Below, piece after piece: positions 53,644 through 63,392 of a DNA stretch of 64,000 bases (position 1 is its first letter; each line of letters starts with the position of its first letter). This DNA comes from Deltaproteobacteria bacterium (GTDB taxonomy: Bacteria; Myxococcota_A; UBA9042; PHBI01). The stretch is from positions 1,285,712 to 1,349,711 of the forward strand of contig JACKFA010000002.1 in the NCBI GenBank assembly GCA_020632715.1, written 5' to 3'. Position numbers and translations under genes: made by a program. The notes under the pieces are model-generated. The model made no database searches. It saw nothing but the letters and a program-made list of their open reading frames with translations, and had not been told where the DNA came from.

Positions 53644-55590
53644 ATGACCCGTCCCGCCTCCGGCGCAGCCCGCGCCGCCGCGCTGCTCGCCGCGACGCTC
53701 GTGTTCGTAGCCTGCGGCAGCGAGACGTCCTCCGAGACGGACACGCGCACCCCCGACACCGTTGGTCGCACGGACACCAGCGCGCCGGCCGACGCCGACG
53801 CGAGCGCAACGGGCACGCTCTGCTGCCCGCTCGGCACCTGCCCCGTCGGCAACGCCTGCGTCCAGGGCGCCTGCCTCCCGCAGCTCGCCTCCGGCCAGTG
53901 CTACTTCGACGGCCAGTGCGGCACGGGCCAGACCTGCGTCGGCGCCACCGCCTGCGCCTGCGGCGAGGAGGGCTGCACCCCCGTCAAGGGCACCTGCAGC
54001 TACGGCGCCGGCTGCTGCCAGTCCGACGGCGACTGCGGCGGCGGCGAGGTCTGCCACGAGGGGGTCTGCCGCGCGACCCCGAGCGGGGCGTGCTGGCGCG
54101 ACGACCAGTGCGGCGCCGGGCTCGCCTGCGAGGCCGTGACCTCCTGCCCCTGCGGCGTCTCGGGCTGCACCGCGGCCGCCGGCCACTGCGGCGTCCCGGG
54201 CGTCTGCTGCGCCGGCGACGCGGAGTGCGGCGTGGGCGGCGTCTGCCGCGGCGGGCGCTGCTTCGCGGAGCCCAGCGGGAGCGCGTGCTTCGGCGACGAC
54301 GACTGCGCGACGGCCGGCGACGTCTGCCGCGGTGAGAGCCTCTGCACCTGCGGCGCCGACGCGAGCTGCGTCGTCCCGACGACGGCCGGCCGCTGCGGCG
54401 CCCCCGGCGGCACGTGCTGTCAGGAGAACAGCGACTGCAAGGCCGGCGAGCTCTGCGTCGAGGGGCAGGGCTGCGTCACGAAGCCTCCGACCGGGCGCTG
54501 CTGGGTGGACGGTCACTGCGGCGCCGGCCGCGTGTGCGAGGGCGCGACGTTGTGCGACTGCGAAGACGATACCTGCGAAGCCCAGATGGGGACGTGCCGG
54601 ACCCCCGTTGTGCAGTGCAACAATTCAACGCCCTGCGACCCCGGGATGCGCTGCGTCGTGCCGGACACGACGGTCTGCCCCGGCGGCGACGCCCCGACGG
54701 ACGGGGTCTGCGTGCCGGAGGTCGACGGGGGCTGCTGGCACAGCGCGGACTGCGTCCCCTACCTGCGCTGCATCGGCGAGAACATCTGCACCGATCCCGG
54801 CGGCTGCGCCGAGCCGAACAACGCGGGCCAGTGCCGCGCGCCGATCCTGCTCAAGGACTGCTGCAAGAGCCACGACGAGTGCGTCGACGGGGCCGAGTGC
54901 CGAAACCAGAACACGTCGCTCACGTGTCCGCCCGACGAGTCGGCGATCTGCGTGCCGAAGCCCATCTACGGCGAGAGCTGCTGGAACTTCCACGACTGCC
55001 CGGACGGCTACGTGTGCAACCGGTCGTGGATGTGCGGCTGCAACGGCAAGTGCCGCTGGAACAACCAGGGCGTCTGCGAGCGGCCGCGCTACTGTCAGGC
55101 CAACACCGACTGCGGCACCGACGACATCTGCGCGCGCGACCCCGAGTGCATCGCGAGCCCGTGCTCGACGCAGTCGACCTGCAACCCGGGCGGGCAGTGC
55201 CAGCCGAAGGTCGAGGGGCGCTGCTGGACGCACGGCGAGTGCGGCGAGGGGAACTACTGCGAGGACCTGCGGATCTGCCCCGAGGGGCGCGAGTGCCCGT
55301 ACCCCGACGCCCCCGGCGAGTGCGCGCCCAAGGCGGACCTCGGCGGGTGCTGCACGAGCTACCTCGGCTGCCAGAGCGGGCTCCGCTGCGTGTCCGTGGC
55401 GGCGAAGACGGGCTGCAACCTCGACGTGACCTCGGTCTGCGTCCCGGCCATCACGCTCGGCGTCGACTGCTACGCGGACGACGACTGCTCGGCGGGCGCG
55501 CACTGCGAGGGCGCGGTCGTCTGCCCGTGCGGCATCGACACGTGCACGTCGCCGCCCCAGGCCGGGCAGTGCGTGGCGGGGCCGCGCTGA
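53644..55590 (+). CDS. Large Cys-rich modular lipoprotein
   Basis: 648 residues, roughly 80 of them Cys. Signal MTRPASGAARAAALLAATLVFVAC. After a Thr/Ser/Asp linker, about ten modules of 45-60 residues follow, of the type CxxDxQCGxGLxCExxTxCPCGxxGC (for example SGQCYFDGQCGTGQTC). The repeats resemble EGF-like/dickkopf-style Cys modules of myxobacterial surface proteins. The ribosome site GGAAGGAG supports ATG 53644. It is the third Cys-module lipoprotein in 15 kb. Function unknown. Confidence 0.88.
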   Translation: MTRPASGAARAAALLAATLVFVACGSETSSETDTRTPDTVGRTDTSAPADADASATGTLCCPLGTCPVGNACVQGACLPQLASGQCYFDGQCGTGQTCVGATACACGEEGCTPVKGTCSYGAGCCQSDGDCGGGEVCHEGVCRATPSGACWRDDQCGAGLACEAVTSCPCGVSGCTAAAGHCGVPGVCCAGDAECGVGGVCRGGRCFAEPSGSACFGDDDCATAGDVCRGESLCTCGADASCVVPTTAGRCGAPGGTCCQENSDCKAGELCVEGQGCVTKPPTGRCWVDGHCGAGRVCEGATLCDCEDDTCEAQMGTCRTPVVQCNNSTPCDPGMRCVVPDTTVCPGGDAPTDGVCVPEVDGGCWHSADCVPYLRCIGENICTDPGGCAEPNNAGQCRAPILLKDCCKSHDECVDGAECRNQNTSLTCPPDESAICVPKPIYGESCWNFHDCPDGYVCNRSWMCGCNGKCRWNNQGVCERPRYCQANTDCGTDDICARDPECIASPCSTQSTCNPGGQCQPKVEGRCWTHGECGEGNYCEDLRICPEGRECPYPDAPGECAPKADLGGCCTSYLGCQSGLRCVSVAAKTGCNLDVTSVCVPAITLGVDCYADDDCSAGAHCEGAVVCPCGIDTCTSPPQAGQCVAGPR

Positions 55591-55716
55591 GGGGGCGGTC
55601 GCCCTGGTGACATCCGCGGCGCGGGGGCTCGCCCGGAGCGCCGTCCGTGCCGACGGTGCTCGCGCCGGCGCGCCAGCGCGCGCGCCTCGTGCTATGCCCC
55701 TCGCGAGGTGAACACC

Positions 55717-57393
55717 ATGCCTGACGTCCCTGCCGCCTTCGCGCTCGCTCCCCACCCCGCCTTCGCCCGCCCGCGGGGCCCCGTCGCCCTCATCGTCATG
55801 GACGGCGTCGGCGTCGGCCCCGCCGATGAGGGCAACGCCTGGCACCTCGCGCGCACGCCCTACCTCGACCGCCTCATGACGGCGCCGGTGCGCGGGGAGC
55901 TCGCCGCGCACGGCAAGGCCGTCGGCATGCCGTCGGACGCGGACATGGGCAACAGCGAGGTCGGCCACAACGCGCTCGGCGCGGGGCGCGTCTTCGATCA
56001 GGGCGCGAAGCTCGTCGCGAACGCGATCGCCGACGGCTCGGTCTTCGAGGGGACCGCGTGGCGCGAGATCGTCGGGGCCTGCGCGGACGGCGGCACGCTC
56101 CACCTCATGGGGCTCTGGAGCGACGGCAACGTGCACAGCCACGTCGACCACGCCTACGCGCTGCTCGACGACGCCGTGAACCACGGGGCGCGGCGGGTGC
56201 GCTTCCACCTCCTGCTCGATGGGCGCGACGTCGGCGAGACGACGGCGCTCGACTACGTGGCGCCGCTCGAGGCGAAGCTCGAGGCGCTGCGGGCGGGTGG
56301 CGTCGACGCGCGCGTCGCGAGCGGCGGCGGGCGCATGATCACGACGATGGACCGCTACGAGGCCGACTGGGACATCGTCGCGCGCGGCTGGGCGGCGCAC
56401 GTGCACGGCGACGCGCGGCGCTTCCCGTCGGCCACGACCGCCATCGACACGTTCCGGAAGGAGAGCCCCGGGATCATCGACCAGTACCTGCCGCCCTTCG
56501 TCGTGGCCGACGACGACGGGCCGGTCGGCCCCATCCGCGATGGTGACGCGGTGGTCTTCTTCAACTTCCGCGGCGACCGGGCCATCGAGATCACGCGCGC
56601 CTTCGAGGCGGCGCCGGGCGCGTTCGAGGCGTTCGACCGCGGGCGGGTGCCGGAGGTCACGTTCGCGGGGATGATGCAGTACGACGGGGACCTGCAGCTC
56701 CCGAAGCGCTTCCTGGTGTCGCCGCCGGCCATCGACCGTACGCTCGGCGAGTACCTCGCGAAGAACGGGCTCCGGCAGCTCGCGGTGAGCGAGACGCAGA
56801 AGTTCGGGCACGTGACGTACTTCTTCAACGGCAACAACTCGGAGCCGTTCGACCGGGAGACGGAGCGCTACGTGGAGGTCCCGAGCGATCGGGTGGACTT
56901 CGCGCAGCGGCCGTGGATGAAGGCCGCGGAGATCACGGACGCGACGCTCGCGGCCATCGACGAGCAAGGCCCCGCCTTCGTGCGCGTGAACTACCCGAAC
57001 GGCGACATGGTCGGGCACACGGGGCAGCTCTTCCCGGCGATCGTGTCGATGGAGGCGCTCGACCTCGCGCTCGGGCGGCTCGTGGACGGGGTGCTCGCGC
57101 GCGGCGGCATCGCCATCGTCACGGCGGACCACGGCAACTGCGAGGAGATGTTCTCGCGCGACAAGAAGGGCGCCTTCGTGCCGCGCGAGGACGGCAACGG
57201 CTACAAGCCGCTCACGAGCCACACGCTGAACCCGGTGCCGTGCGTCATCGTGGGCGGTGGTGCTGGCGCGTCCTTCGTGTGGAGCGCCCCCGAGAGCCCC
57301 GGGCTCGCGAACGTCGCGGCGACGGTGCTGACGCTCCTCGGCTTCGCTGCACCGCGGGATTTCAGACCGAGCCTCGTGCGGCAGTTGCTCTGA
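55717..57393 (+). CDS. gpmI: Cofactor-independent phosphoglycerate mutase
   Basis: 558 residues. Interconverts 3- and 2-phosphoglycerate in glycolysis using two metal ions. The phospho-serine Ser80 is in MGNSEVGHNALGAGR, with the metal site MDGVG at the N terminus, and VTADHGNCEEM and the HTGQ motif near the C terminus. The start is ATG 55717 with GAGGTG upstream; the frame extends by three codons to a GTG at 55708. Convergent with the next gene across a long palindrome. Confidence 0.95.
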   Translation: MPDVPAAFALAPHPAFARPRGPVALIVMDGVGVGPADEGNAWHLARTPYLDRLMTAPVRGELAAHGKAVGMPSDADMGNSEVGHNALGAGRVFDQGAKLVANAIADGSVFEGTAWREIVGACADGGTLHLMGLWSDGNVHSHVDHAYALLDDAVNHGARRVRFHLLLDGRDVGETTALDYVAPLEAKLEALRAGGVDARVASGGGRMITTMDRYEADWDIVARGWAAHVHGDARRFPSATTAIDTFRKESPGIIDQYLPPFVVADDDGPVGPIRDGDAVVFFNFRGDRAIEITRAFEAAPGAFEAFDRGRVPEVTFAGMMQYDGDLQLPKRFLVSPPAIDRTLGEYLAKNGLRQLAVSETQKFGHVTYFFNGNNSEPFDRETERYVEVPSDRVDFAQRPWMKAAEITDATLAAIDEQGPAFVRVNYPNGDMVGHTGQLFPAIVSMEALDLALGRLVDGVLARGGIAIVTADHGNCEEMFSRDKKGAFVPREDGNGYKPLTSHTLNPVPCVIVGGGAGASFVWSAPESPGLANVAATVLTLLGFAAPRDFRPSLVRQLL

Positions 57394-57410
57394 TTCAGGG
57401 CTCGCGCGTC

Positions 57411-57430
57411 CATCTCGCAGTTGCGAGATG
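57411..57430. terminator. Hairpin after gpmI
   Basis: CATCTCGC-agtt-GCGAGATG is a perfect 8-bp stem with a tetraloop, 18 bases after the gpmI stop. No T tract. Confidence 0.5.
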
Positions 57431-57438
57431 ACAAGCGC

Positions 57439-57598
57439 TAGCAGCGCTCGGGGAATTCGGACCGAGCCAGGCGCGGCGTCGTGGTCGCAGGTGGCTACGC
57501 GAGGCGGGAGCGTACCCGAGGTACGTGACCGACGAGCGGAGCCGCCTGAGACCACAAGAGCAAGCCTGGCGACGGGAGAATTTCCCCGAGCGCTGCTA
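57439..57598. repeat. 160-bp near-perfect palindrome (MITE-like or structured RNA)
   Basis: The ends TAGCAGCGCTCGGGGAATT (57439) and its complement (57579-57598, one extra A) pair. Inner arms also pair symmetrically: GCCAGGC/GCCTGGC, GTGGTCGCAGGTGGCT with 14 of 16, and a CGTACC-cga-GGTACG tip at 57511-57525. All are centred on 57518. The right end provides the TAG stop of the neighbouring minus-strand gene. No transposase. Confidence 0.8.
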
Positions 57599-58417
57599 CA
57601 GACGGATCCCGAGCGCGATCCACGGCGCGCCGTCGCCCGTCCCGCGGCCGTCGCCGACGGGGTTCAGCCAGCCGACGTCGACCGCGAAGTTCGCCGCGTG
57701 CACCCGCAACGCGAAGACGACGAGCGCCACGCGCGCCGCGCGGAAGCGCCCGTCGACCTTCCCGAAGAGCAGGAAGCCCTCCGCGAGCAGGGAGAGCGGG
57801 CCGTCGCCGAGCGCCGCCGTGAGCCCCACCTGCGCGAGCCCGACGGCCCCCGGGTCGAAGACCTCGCCGCGGCCGAGGTCGAGCGTCCCCGCGAACGTCC
57901 CCGCCGACGCGCCGAGGAACACCCCCACGTAGCCGCCCGGGTCGAGGTAGGCGTCCACGAGGAGCCCGCCCGACACGCCCCGGAGCGCGTCCTTCGTCGA
58001 CCCCGAGCGCACGTAGAAGGCGTCCGCGCGCACCGCGACCAGCACGCGGTCCGTGCGCGCCGCGACGTACTTCCCGCCGAGCGTCGCGACCGTCGTCGCC
58101 GGGTCGAGCGGCAGGAGCACCGCCACGTTGGCCTCGGTGTCGCGGGTCGGCGCGTAGCCGACCCCCATGAACACGAGCTCCTGCAGATCCACCTTGGCGT
58201 CGTCGATGCCCGGCGTCTCCGCGTGCGCGGCGATGAGCCCGCGGTCGCTCACCGCGTCGCGGTAGGCCGCCACGTCGGTCGTCCGCGGGAGGCGCTGCGT
58301 CCCGTCCGGGTTCTTCCCCGCCGAGCTGATGAGCGCCGAGCACCCACCGCCGCCGAGCGAGAGCAGGCACGCGCCGACCATCACGGCGGCAGCGGCGATC
58401 GACCGGGGGTGCTGCAA
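57596..58417 (-). CDS. Outer-membrane-type lipoprotein of unknown function
   Basis: 273 residues from TTG 58417. Lipobox SLGGGGC near residue 26. The mature part has alternating amphipathic beta strands (ANVAVLLPLDPATTV; GGLLVDAYLDPGGYVGVFLGASAG), like small beta-barrel or surface lipoproteins. The stop is contributed by the adjoining palindrome. No family recognised. The start codon is uncertain; a later in-frame ATG would shorten the signal. Confidence 0.75.
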   Translation of the reverse strand: MQHPRSIAAAAVMVGACLLSLGGGGCSALISSAGKNPDGTQRLPRTTDVAAYRDAVSDRGLIAAHAETPGIDDAKVDLQELVFMGVGYAPTRDTEANVAVLLPLDPATTVATLGGKYVAARTDRVLVAVRADAFYVRSGSTKDALRGVSGGLLVDAYLDPGGYVGVFLGASAGTFAGTLDLGRGEVFDPGAVGLAQVGLTAALGDGPLSLLAEGFLLFGKVDGRFRAARVALVVFALRVHAANFAVDVGWLNPVGDGRGTGDGAPWIALGIRL

Positions 58418-58492
58418 GGGGAGGGCGCCTTCGGTGTGGGGGCGCCTCCACTCTCGCGGAGTGACGCCCCCGACGCAAAGCCCGCGCCGTAA

Positions 58493-61024
58493 TCAGCGCC
58501 GCCCGAGCGCCTTCTTCGCCGCGGCCATCGCGGCCTCGAGGTCGTCCGAGCGCTGCGCGAGGTCGCTCGTCATCGCCTCGATGCGATCCTGCAGCTTGTC
58601 CGAGTGCGGGAGCGCGTGCCCGAGGTCCACGAGCGCCGCGAGCGACGTCTGGACCGCGTCCTGGTAGTCGCTCACGACCTCGAACCAGAAGCCGGTCTCG
58701 CCGTTCGACACGAGCGCGAGCCACCCCGGGTGCTTCCCGCGCGACGGCAGCCCCGGCGCGAGCACGCGGTCGAGGAAGCGCGCGATGGTGTGGAGGTTGC
58801 GATCCGACTCGAGGAGCGCGCCCTCGGGCACGTCGCGGTGCTGCTCCGGCTCGCCCTCGGGCAGGGGGAGGTGCGGGAGCACGCACAGCACCTCGGCGAG
58901 CGGCCCCCCACGCCCCCACGAGCGGCGCCCCTGCTGGATCGTCGTCCGCATCTTGAGCGCCCACGTCGGGAGCCCCGCGAGGTTCGCCTGCGTGAGGTCC
59001 GGCACGCGCTCGATGGGGATGACGATCTCGGGCCGCCCGCGCTTGTTGACGAACGGGATCGAGACGCCCCCGATGTCGAGGCTCTGCGGCAGCGGCGCCC
59101 GCGCCTCGACCTGCCGCTGCTCGGACTTCTTGAGCCGCTTCCGGAGCCCCCACTTCTCGGCGAGCTCGGGGTTCGCCTCGGCGATCCACTCCGGCCGGAG
59201 CAGCGACACGAAGCGCGCGTAGGCCCGGTTCGAGATGACGATCTCCGCGGCCACCACGTACTGCGCCCGCCGCCCGAAGAGGCTCGACGACGGGTGGATG
59301 GCGATGGCCATCTCCCCCGGTCCCTCGTAGGTGTGCCCGCGCGAGGACCGCATGATCTGCCGCGCGAACCCGACCGCCACCGAGCGCACGACGTTCCCGA
59401 CGTCGCCGCCGCCGTGCACGGCGATCCCGTGCCCGACCGCGATGTCGGTGAGCTGCCGGTGGGCCTTGTCGATGAAGGCCATGATGTTCGCGTCGAGGTA
59501 GTTGTGCTGGCAGAACGCCGTCGCGTTCCGCGCCGCCCGGTAGCGCCGCAGCACCTGCACGGCCGTCACGGCGTCGCCGAGCGGGTGGGCGAAGCTCTCC
59601 TGCGCCGCGCGCGCCTCGTTCTCCTCCCCCTGCGGGTAGAGGTACGGCGGCCGCGCCGACAGGAACGCGCCCACGACGAGCACCTCCTCGACCACGTTCG
59701 GGTAGCGCTCGGCCGCCTCGACGACCATCCGCGCGAGCGCGGGCGTCAGCGGGAACGGCATCATCCGCTCGCCGATCTGCGTCAGCCGCCGCTCGCCGTC
59801 GATGGCGCCCATCGCGCGCAGCGACTCGAGCGCGGCCCTGAGCGCGGCAGGGGGCGGTGGCGTCGGCAGCGGGAAGTCCTCGACGTCGTGGATCCCGAGG
59901 TTGATGAGGCGCAGGACGACATCCGAGAGCTCGAGGCGCAGGATCTCCTCGTCGGTGTAGGCCGGCCGGCTCCGGTACGACTTCTGCGAGTAGAGGCGCA
60001 CCGCCTTCCCGGGCGCCGTACGCCCCGCGCGTCCCGCGCGCTGCTCGGCGGAGGCGCGGGAGATCCCCTCCTCCTGGAGCGTCGTGATCCCCGTCCGGTT
60101 GTGCACCCGCGGGATCTTCGCGAGCCCCGTGTCGATGACGTGGCGCACGTCCGACACCGTGATGGAGGTCTCGGCGATGTTGGTCGCGAGGATCACCTTC
60201 CGGAGCGGCTCGAACGACTTGAAGACCGACTCCTGCTCCTCGCGCGTGAGCTTGCCGTAGAGCGGCAGCACGGCGAGGTTCTTCCCGCGCGGCGACTGCA
60301 CGAGGAGCTCCTCGACGCCGCGGATCATGGCCTCACCCGAGAGGAAGACGAGCACCGCGCCAGGCTCCCCGCCCTGGTCGATGGCGAGGACCTCGTCCGC
60401 GACGGCGTCCATGACGTCCTCGGGGCTGTCGCTCTCGGGCGGGCTGTAGACGATGTCCACCGGGAAGGGGCGCGCGTCGATCGACACGAACGGCACGTCG
60501 CCGCCGGTCACCGCCTCGAAGTACCGTTGGAAGACCTCGGGCTGGATGGTCGCCGAGCTCACGACGACCTTGAGGTCCGGCCGCCGCGACAGCGCGCGGT
60601 GCAGGAGCCCGAGCGTGAAGTCGATGTTCAGCGTGCGCTCGTGGGCCTCGTCGACCACGATGACGCCGTAGCGGCTGAAGTCCGGGTCGGTCCGGGCCTC
60701 CATGAGGAGGATCCCGTCGGTCATGAGCTTGATCTCGGTCGCCGGGCTCGTGCGGTCGTCGAAGCGGATCGCGTACCCGACCTCCGCGCCGAGCTCGACC
60801 CCCATCTCCTCGGCGAGCCGCCACGCGACGCTCACGGCGGCGATGCGCCGCGGCTGCGTGACCCCGATGATCCCGCTCGACAACCCCGCGTGCAGCAGGA
60901 TCTTCGGGAGCTGCGTCGTCTTCCCGCTGCCCGTCGGCCCCTCGATGACGACCACGCGGTGGTCCCGGACCGCCCGCACGATCTCGTCCTCGTAGCGGTA
61001 GATCGGGAGGCTGCGCGGGTCCAT
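58493..61024 (-). CDS. DEAH-box ATP-dependent RNA helicase (HrpA-like)
   Basis: 843 residues. Walker A GPTGSGKTTQ at about 29-38, motif Ia QPRRIAA, DEAH in VIVVDEAHER, SAT in VSSATI, motif V and VI (QRAGRAGRTAPG). The HA2/OB-fold region follows. E. coli HrpA is about 1,300 residues, so this is the short form lacking its long C-terminal extension. Acts on RNA, probably in ribosome or mRNA turnover. Follows the HelD-like gene directly (TAG-ATG). Confidence 0.93.
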   Translation of the reverse strand: MDPRSLPIYRYEDEIVRAVRDHRVVVIEGPTGSGKTTQLPKILLHAGLSSGIIGVTQPRRIAAVSVAWRLAEEMGVELGAEVGYAIRFDDRTSPATEIKLMTDGILLMEARTDPDFSRYGVIVVDEAHERTLNIDFTLGLLHRALSRRPDLKVVVSSATIQPEVFQRYFEAVTGGDVPFVSIDARPFPVDIVYSPPESDSPEDVMDAVADEVLAIDQGGEPGAVLVFLSGEAMIRGVEELLVQSPRGKNLAVLPLYGKLTREEQESVFKSFEPLRKVILATNIAETSITVSDVRHVIDTGLAKIPRVHNRTGITTLQEEGISRASAEQRAGRAGRTAPGKAVRLYSQKSYRSRPAYTDEEILRLELSDVVLRLINLGIHDVEDFPLPTPPPPAALRAALESLRAMGAIDGERRLTQIGERMMPFPLTPALARMVVEAAERYPNVVEEVLVVGAFLSARPPYLYPQGEENEARAAQESFAHPLGDAVTAVQVLRRYRAARNATAFCQHNYLDANIMAFIDKAHRQLTDIAVGHGIAVHGGGDVGNVVRSVAVGFARQIMRSSRGHTYEGPGEMAIAIHPSSSLFGRRAQYVVAAEIVISNRAYARFVSLLRPEWIAEANPELAEKWGLRKRLKKSEQRQVEARAPLPQSLDIGGVSIPFVNKRGRPEIVIPIERVPDLTQANLAGLPTWALKMRTTIQQGRRSWGRGGPLAEVLCVLPHLPLPEGEPEQHRDVPEGALLESDRNLHTIARFLDRVLAPGLPSRGKHPGWLALVSNGETGFWFEVVSDYQDAVQTSLAALVDLGHALPHSDKLQDRIEAMTSDLAQRSDDLEAAMAAAKKALGRR

Positions 61025-63076
61025 CTATGCTCCGAGGATACCGGGGAGCCCGCTCGGGACGAGGGGCGACGGGACGCCCGTCGAGACGAGCCAGAGCTGG
61101 TGCGCTGCGCGCGTCGCGGCGACGTGGAGGAGGTGTCGCGAAGCATCCTGCGCCGGGAACGCGCTCGCGTCGACCCCGAGCACGATCACGTAGTCGAACT
61201 CGAGCCCCTTGGACGACCGCACGTCCGTCACCTCGATGCCGGGCGCGAAGCTGAACTCCTGCTCGTCCACGAGCGAGAGGTGCGGGATCTGCGCGCGGTC
61301 GAGCACGCGGAACCACTCGATGGCCTGGTCGAGGTTCGCCGTCAGGAGCGCCACGTTCGCCGTCGGCTCGCGGCCGATGAGGTCGGTCAGCGCCGGGGCG
61401 AGCCACGTCACCGCCGCGCCCATGTCCGCGAACTTGAGGTGCGCCACCGGCACGCCGTCGCGCGGCGCCACGATGGGCTCGTCCGGCGCGAGCGGCCCGA
61501 GGATGTCGCGCGCCACCTGCATGATGGGGCGCGTCGAGCGGTAGCTCACCTGGAGCGGCGACACGCCGACGTGGCCGAGCTCGAGCGCGGTCAGGACGTC
61601 CGTCCAGCTCGTGAAGTCCCGGTCCTCCATGATCTTCTGCGCCACGTCGCCCGCGATGGTCACGCTCTTCCGCGCGCCGGCGGTCGCGATGGCCACGGCG
61701 AGCTCGATGGGGGCGAGGTCCTGCGCCTCGTCGATCATGAGGTGGTCGTAGACCAGCGGCTGCCCGCGCTTCGGCTCGAGCGGCCCGCGCAGCACCTGGT
61801 ACATGCGCAGGAGGATGGTGTCGTCCTCGACGTCGATGCACGGGATCTCGTGCTCGAGCGGGCCGCCGCCCTCGCTGCGGAGCCAGTGCTGGCGCGTGCA
61901 CCAGTGGTGGATCTTGTCGATCTCCCCCTCGGAGAACGCGTTCGGCGCGTACTTCGCGAGGCCGCTCGCGATCCAGTCGCGGTTGGTGAAGAGCTCCTCG
62001 AAGAGCCAGCGCGGCTCGCCCCGCCGGTGCGTCTTCGGGAGCTCGTCGATCATCTGGAGGAGTGCTGTGTGCGTCTTGAACCGCGACACGAGCGCCGGCG
62101 TCTCGTCGCTGTAGTCGTCCGGCACGCCCTTGAAGTGCGCGCGCCGGAGCTCCCGCGCCCAGCGCGGGTACTCGTCGACCGAGACGCCCTCGACGCCGAG
62201 CGCCGGCAAGACGCGCGAGATGTAGGCGGCGAGCGCCTTCGAGAACACCATCACGACCATCCGGTCCGGCCGGAACTGCTTCGGGTCGTGGAAGTTCAGG
62301 TAGGCGATGCGGTGGAGCCCCACCGTGGTCTTGCCGCTGCCCGCGCTGCCCTGGATGACGACGACGCCCGTGTTCGGCCGCGTGATGAGCTTGAACTGCT
62401 CGGGGTCGAGGAGCGAGGCGATCTCGGGGAGGTGCTTGTCGCGCCGCCCGCTCGCGCCGTGGGTGCCGAGCATGTCGGGGCGCACGGCCGCGCCGGCGCC
62501 GCCCGCGAGCGACGCCTCGAGGTCCTTCAGGTCGTCCCAGCCGCCGTCCTTCCGCCGCACCCAGAGGTGGTCGTCGGTCGTGACGCTCCGGAGCTCCCCC
62601 TCGGCGATGGTCATCGTGCGGCGCACGAGGACCTCGCCCGACACGGGGCGCCCGTTGATGTGCTCCTCGTAGTCGTCGCCCTCGGCGTACTGGTAGAAGA
62701 GCCGGCTGATCGGGGCGTTGCGCCAGTCGACGATGCGCACGCGGTCGGAGAGGAAGGTCTTCTTGCCGATGAGGATCGAGCGCTTGCCGAAGTCGTCCTC
62801 GAGGACCATGTGCCCGAAGTAGGGGTTGTCGAGGTCGACCTCGCCCTCGTTCTCCGTCTTCTGCTGCTGCCGCATGAGCGCGGCCGTGCGGTCCATCTGC
62901 TCGACGATGCTCGCGATGTCGTCGGCGAGGCGCTCCTCGGACAGGCTCTCGCGGAGGTCGACGAGCGTCGCGCCATGGTCGGCGCGGAGGGTCTTGCCGC
63001 GGAGGCGCTGGACGTTGTCGCGGACGGTCGTGAGCAGGCGCTCCTCGTCGGCGACTTCGGGCGGGGTCTTGGACAT
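61025..63076 (-). CDS. HelD-like UvrD/Rep-family helicase (RNA polymerase recycling type)
   Basis: 683 residues. An N-terminal coiled coil (residues about 40-80) is followed by the HelD-type SPYFG-like motif (DNPYFGHM). Walker A GSAGSGKTT is at 243-251, DEAQD is in LMIDEAQDLAP, and motif V SSKGLEFDYVI is present. HelD proteins release RNA polymerase from DNA and recycle it. The start is ATG 63076; the frame extends further but without a better site. Stop abuts the DEAH helicase start with no gap. Confidence 0.9.
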   Translation of the reverse strand: MSKTPPEVADEERLLTTVRDNVQRLRGKTLRADHGATLVDLRESLSEERLADDIASIVEQMDRTAALMRQQQKTENEGEVDLDNPYFGHMVLEDDFGKRSILIGKKTFLSDRVRIVDWRNAPISRLFYQYAEGDDYEEHINGRPVSGEVLVRRTMTIAEGELRSVTTDDHLWVRRKDGGWDDLKDLEASLAGGAGAAVRPDMLGTHGASGRRDKHLPEIASLLDPEQFKLITRPNTGVVVIQGSAGSGKTTVGLHRIAYLNFHDPKQFRPDRMVVMVFSKALAAYISRVLPALGVEGVSVDEYPRWARELRRAHFKGVPDDYSDETPALVSRFKTHTALLQMIDELPKTHRRGEPRWLFEELFTNRDWIASGLAKYAPNAFSEGEIDKIHHWCTRQHWLRSEGGGPLEHEIPCIDVEDDTILLRMYQVLRGPLEPKRGQPLVYDHLMIDEAQDLAPIELAVAIATAGARKSVTIAGDVAQKIMEDRDFTSWTDVLTALELGHVGVSPLQVSYRSTRPIMQVARDILGPLAPDEPIVAPRDGVPVAHLKFADMGAAVTWLAPALTDLIGREPTANVALLTANLDQAIEWFRVLDRAQIPHLSLVDEQEFSFAPGIEVTDVRSSKGLEFDYVIVLGVDASAFPAQDASRHLLHVAATRAAHQLWLVSTGVPSPLVPSGLPGILGA

Positions 63077-63200
63077 GGCGGGCTCGCTGAGAGCGGCGGG
63101 TCGTGTTCGTGTCGGGCCCCGGGCCGGCCGCGCAGGCTCGCCCGGCGCCCGGCCCCATGAGCCAGCGCGGGACGGGGACCCGGCCGACACGGGGCCCGTG

Positions 63201-63228
63201 ACTATAAGGCTCGACCGTGGCCGCGCAA
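63201..63228 (-). promoter_or_regulatory. Possible sigma70 promoter for the helD-like gene
   Basis: TTGCGC, 16 bases, TATAGT on the minus strand, giving a leader near 118 bases. The 316-base divergent region 63077-63392 otherwise shows no gene; a TATGAT at 63340 may serve the plus-strand gene but lacks a good -35. Confidence 0.4.
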
Positions 63229-63392
63229 GCGCTTTCGGACGCGGATCCGGCCGGCGCGCGGCGCCTGCCAGGGGCGCCGTCGGGAGGGCCGCTCGCCGCG
63301 CGGGAGAAGCGACCTCGCGCTGTCCAAGCGCGAAACATCTATGATAAGGCCGGCCCCACTCCCTGAAAGACCCTCCTCGCCGGAGCCCCGTG

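Noticed and set aside
58604..63160. A 1,518-codon open frame on the plus strand
   Set aside because: It is antisense to two well-matched helicase genes; at this GC content long antisense frames are expected, and its composition is Arg/Ala/Glu/Val-rich without motifs.
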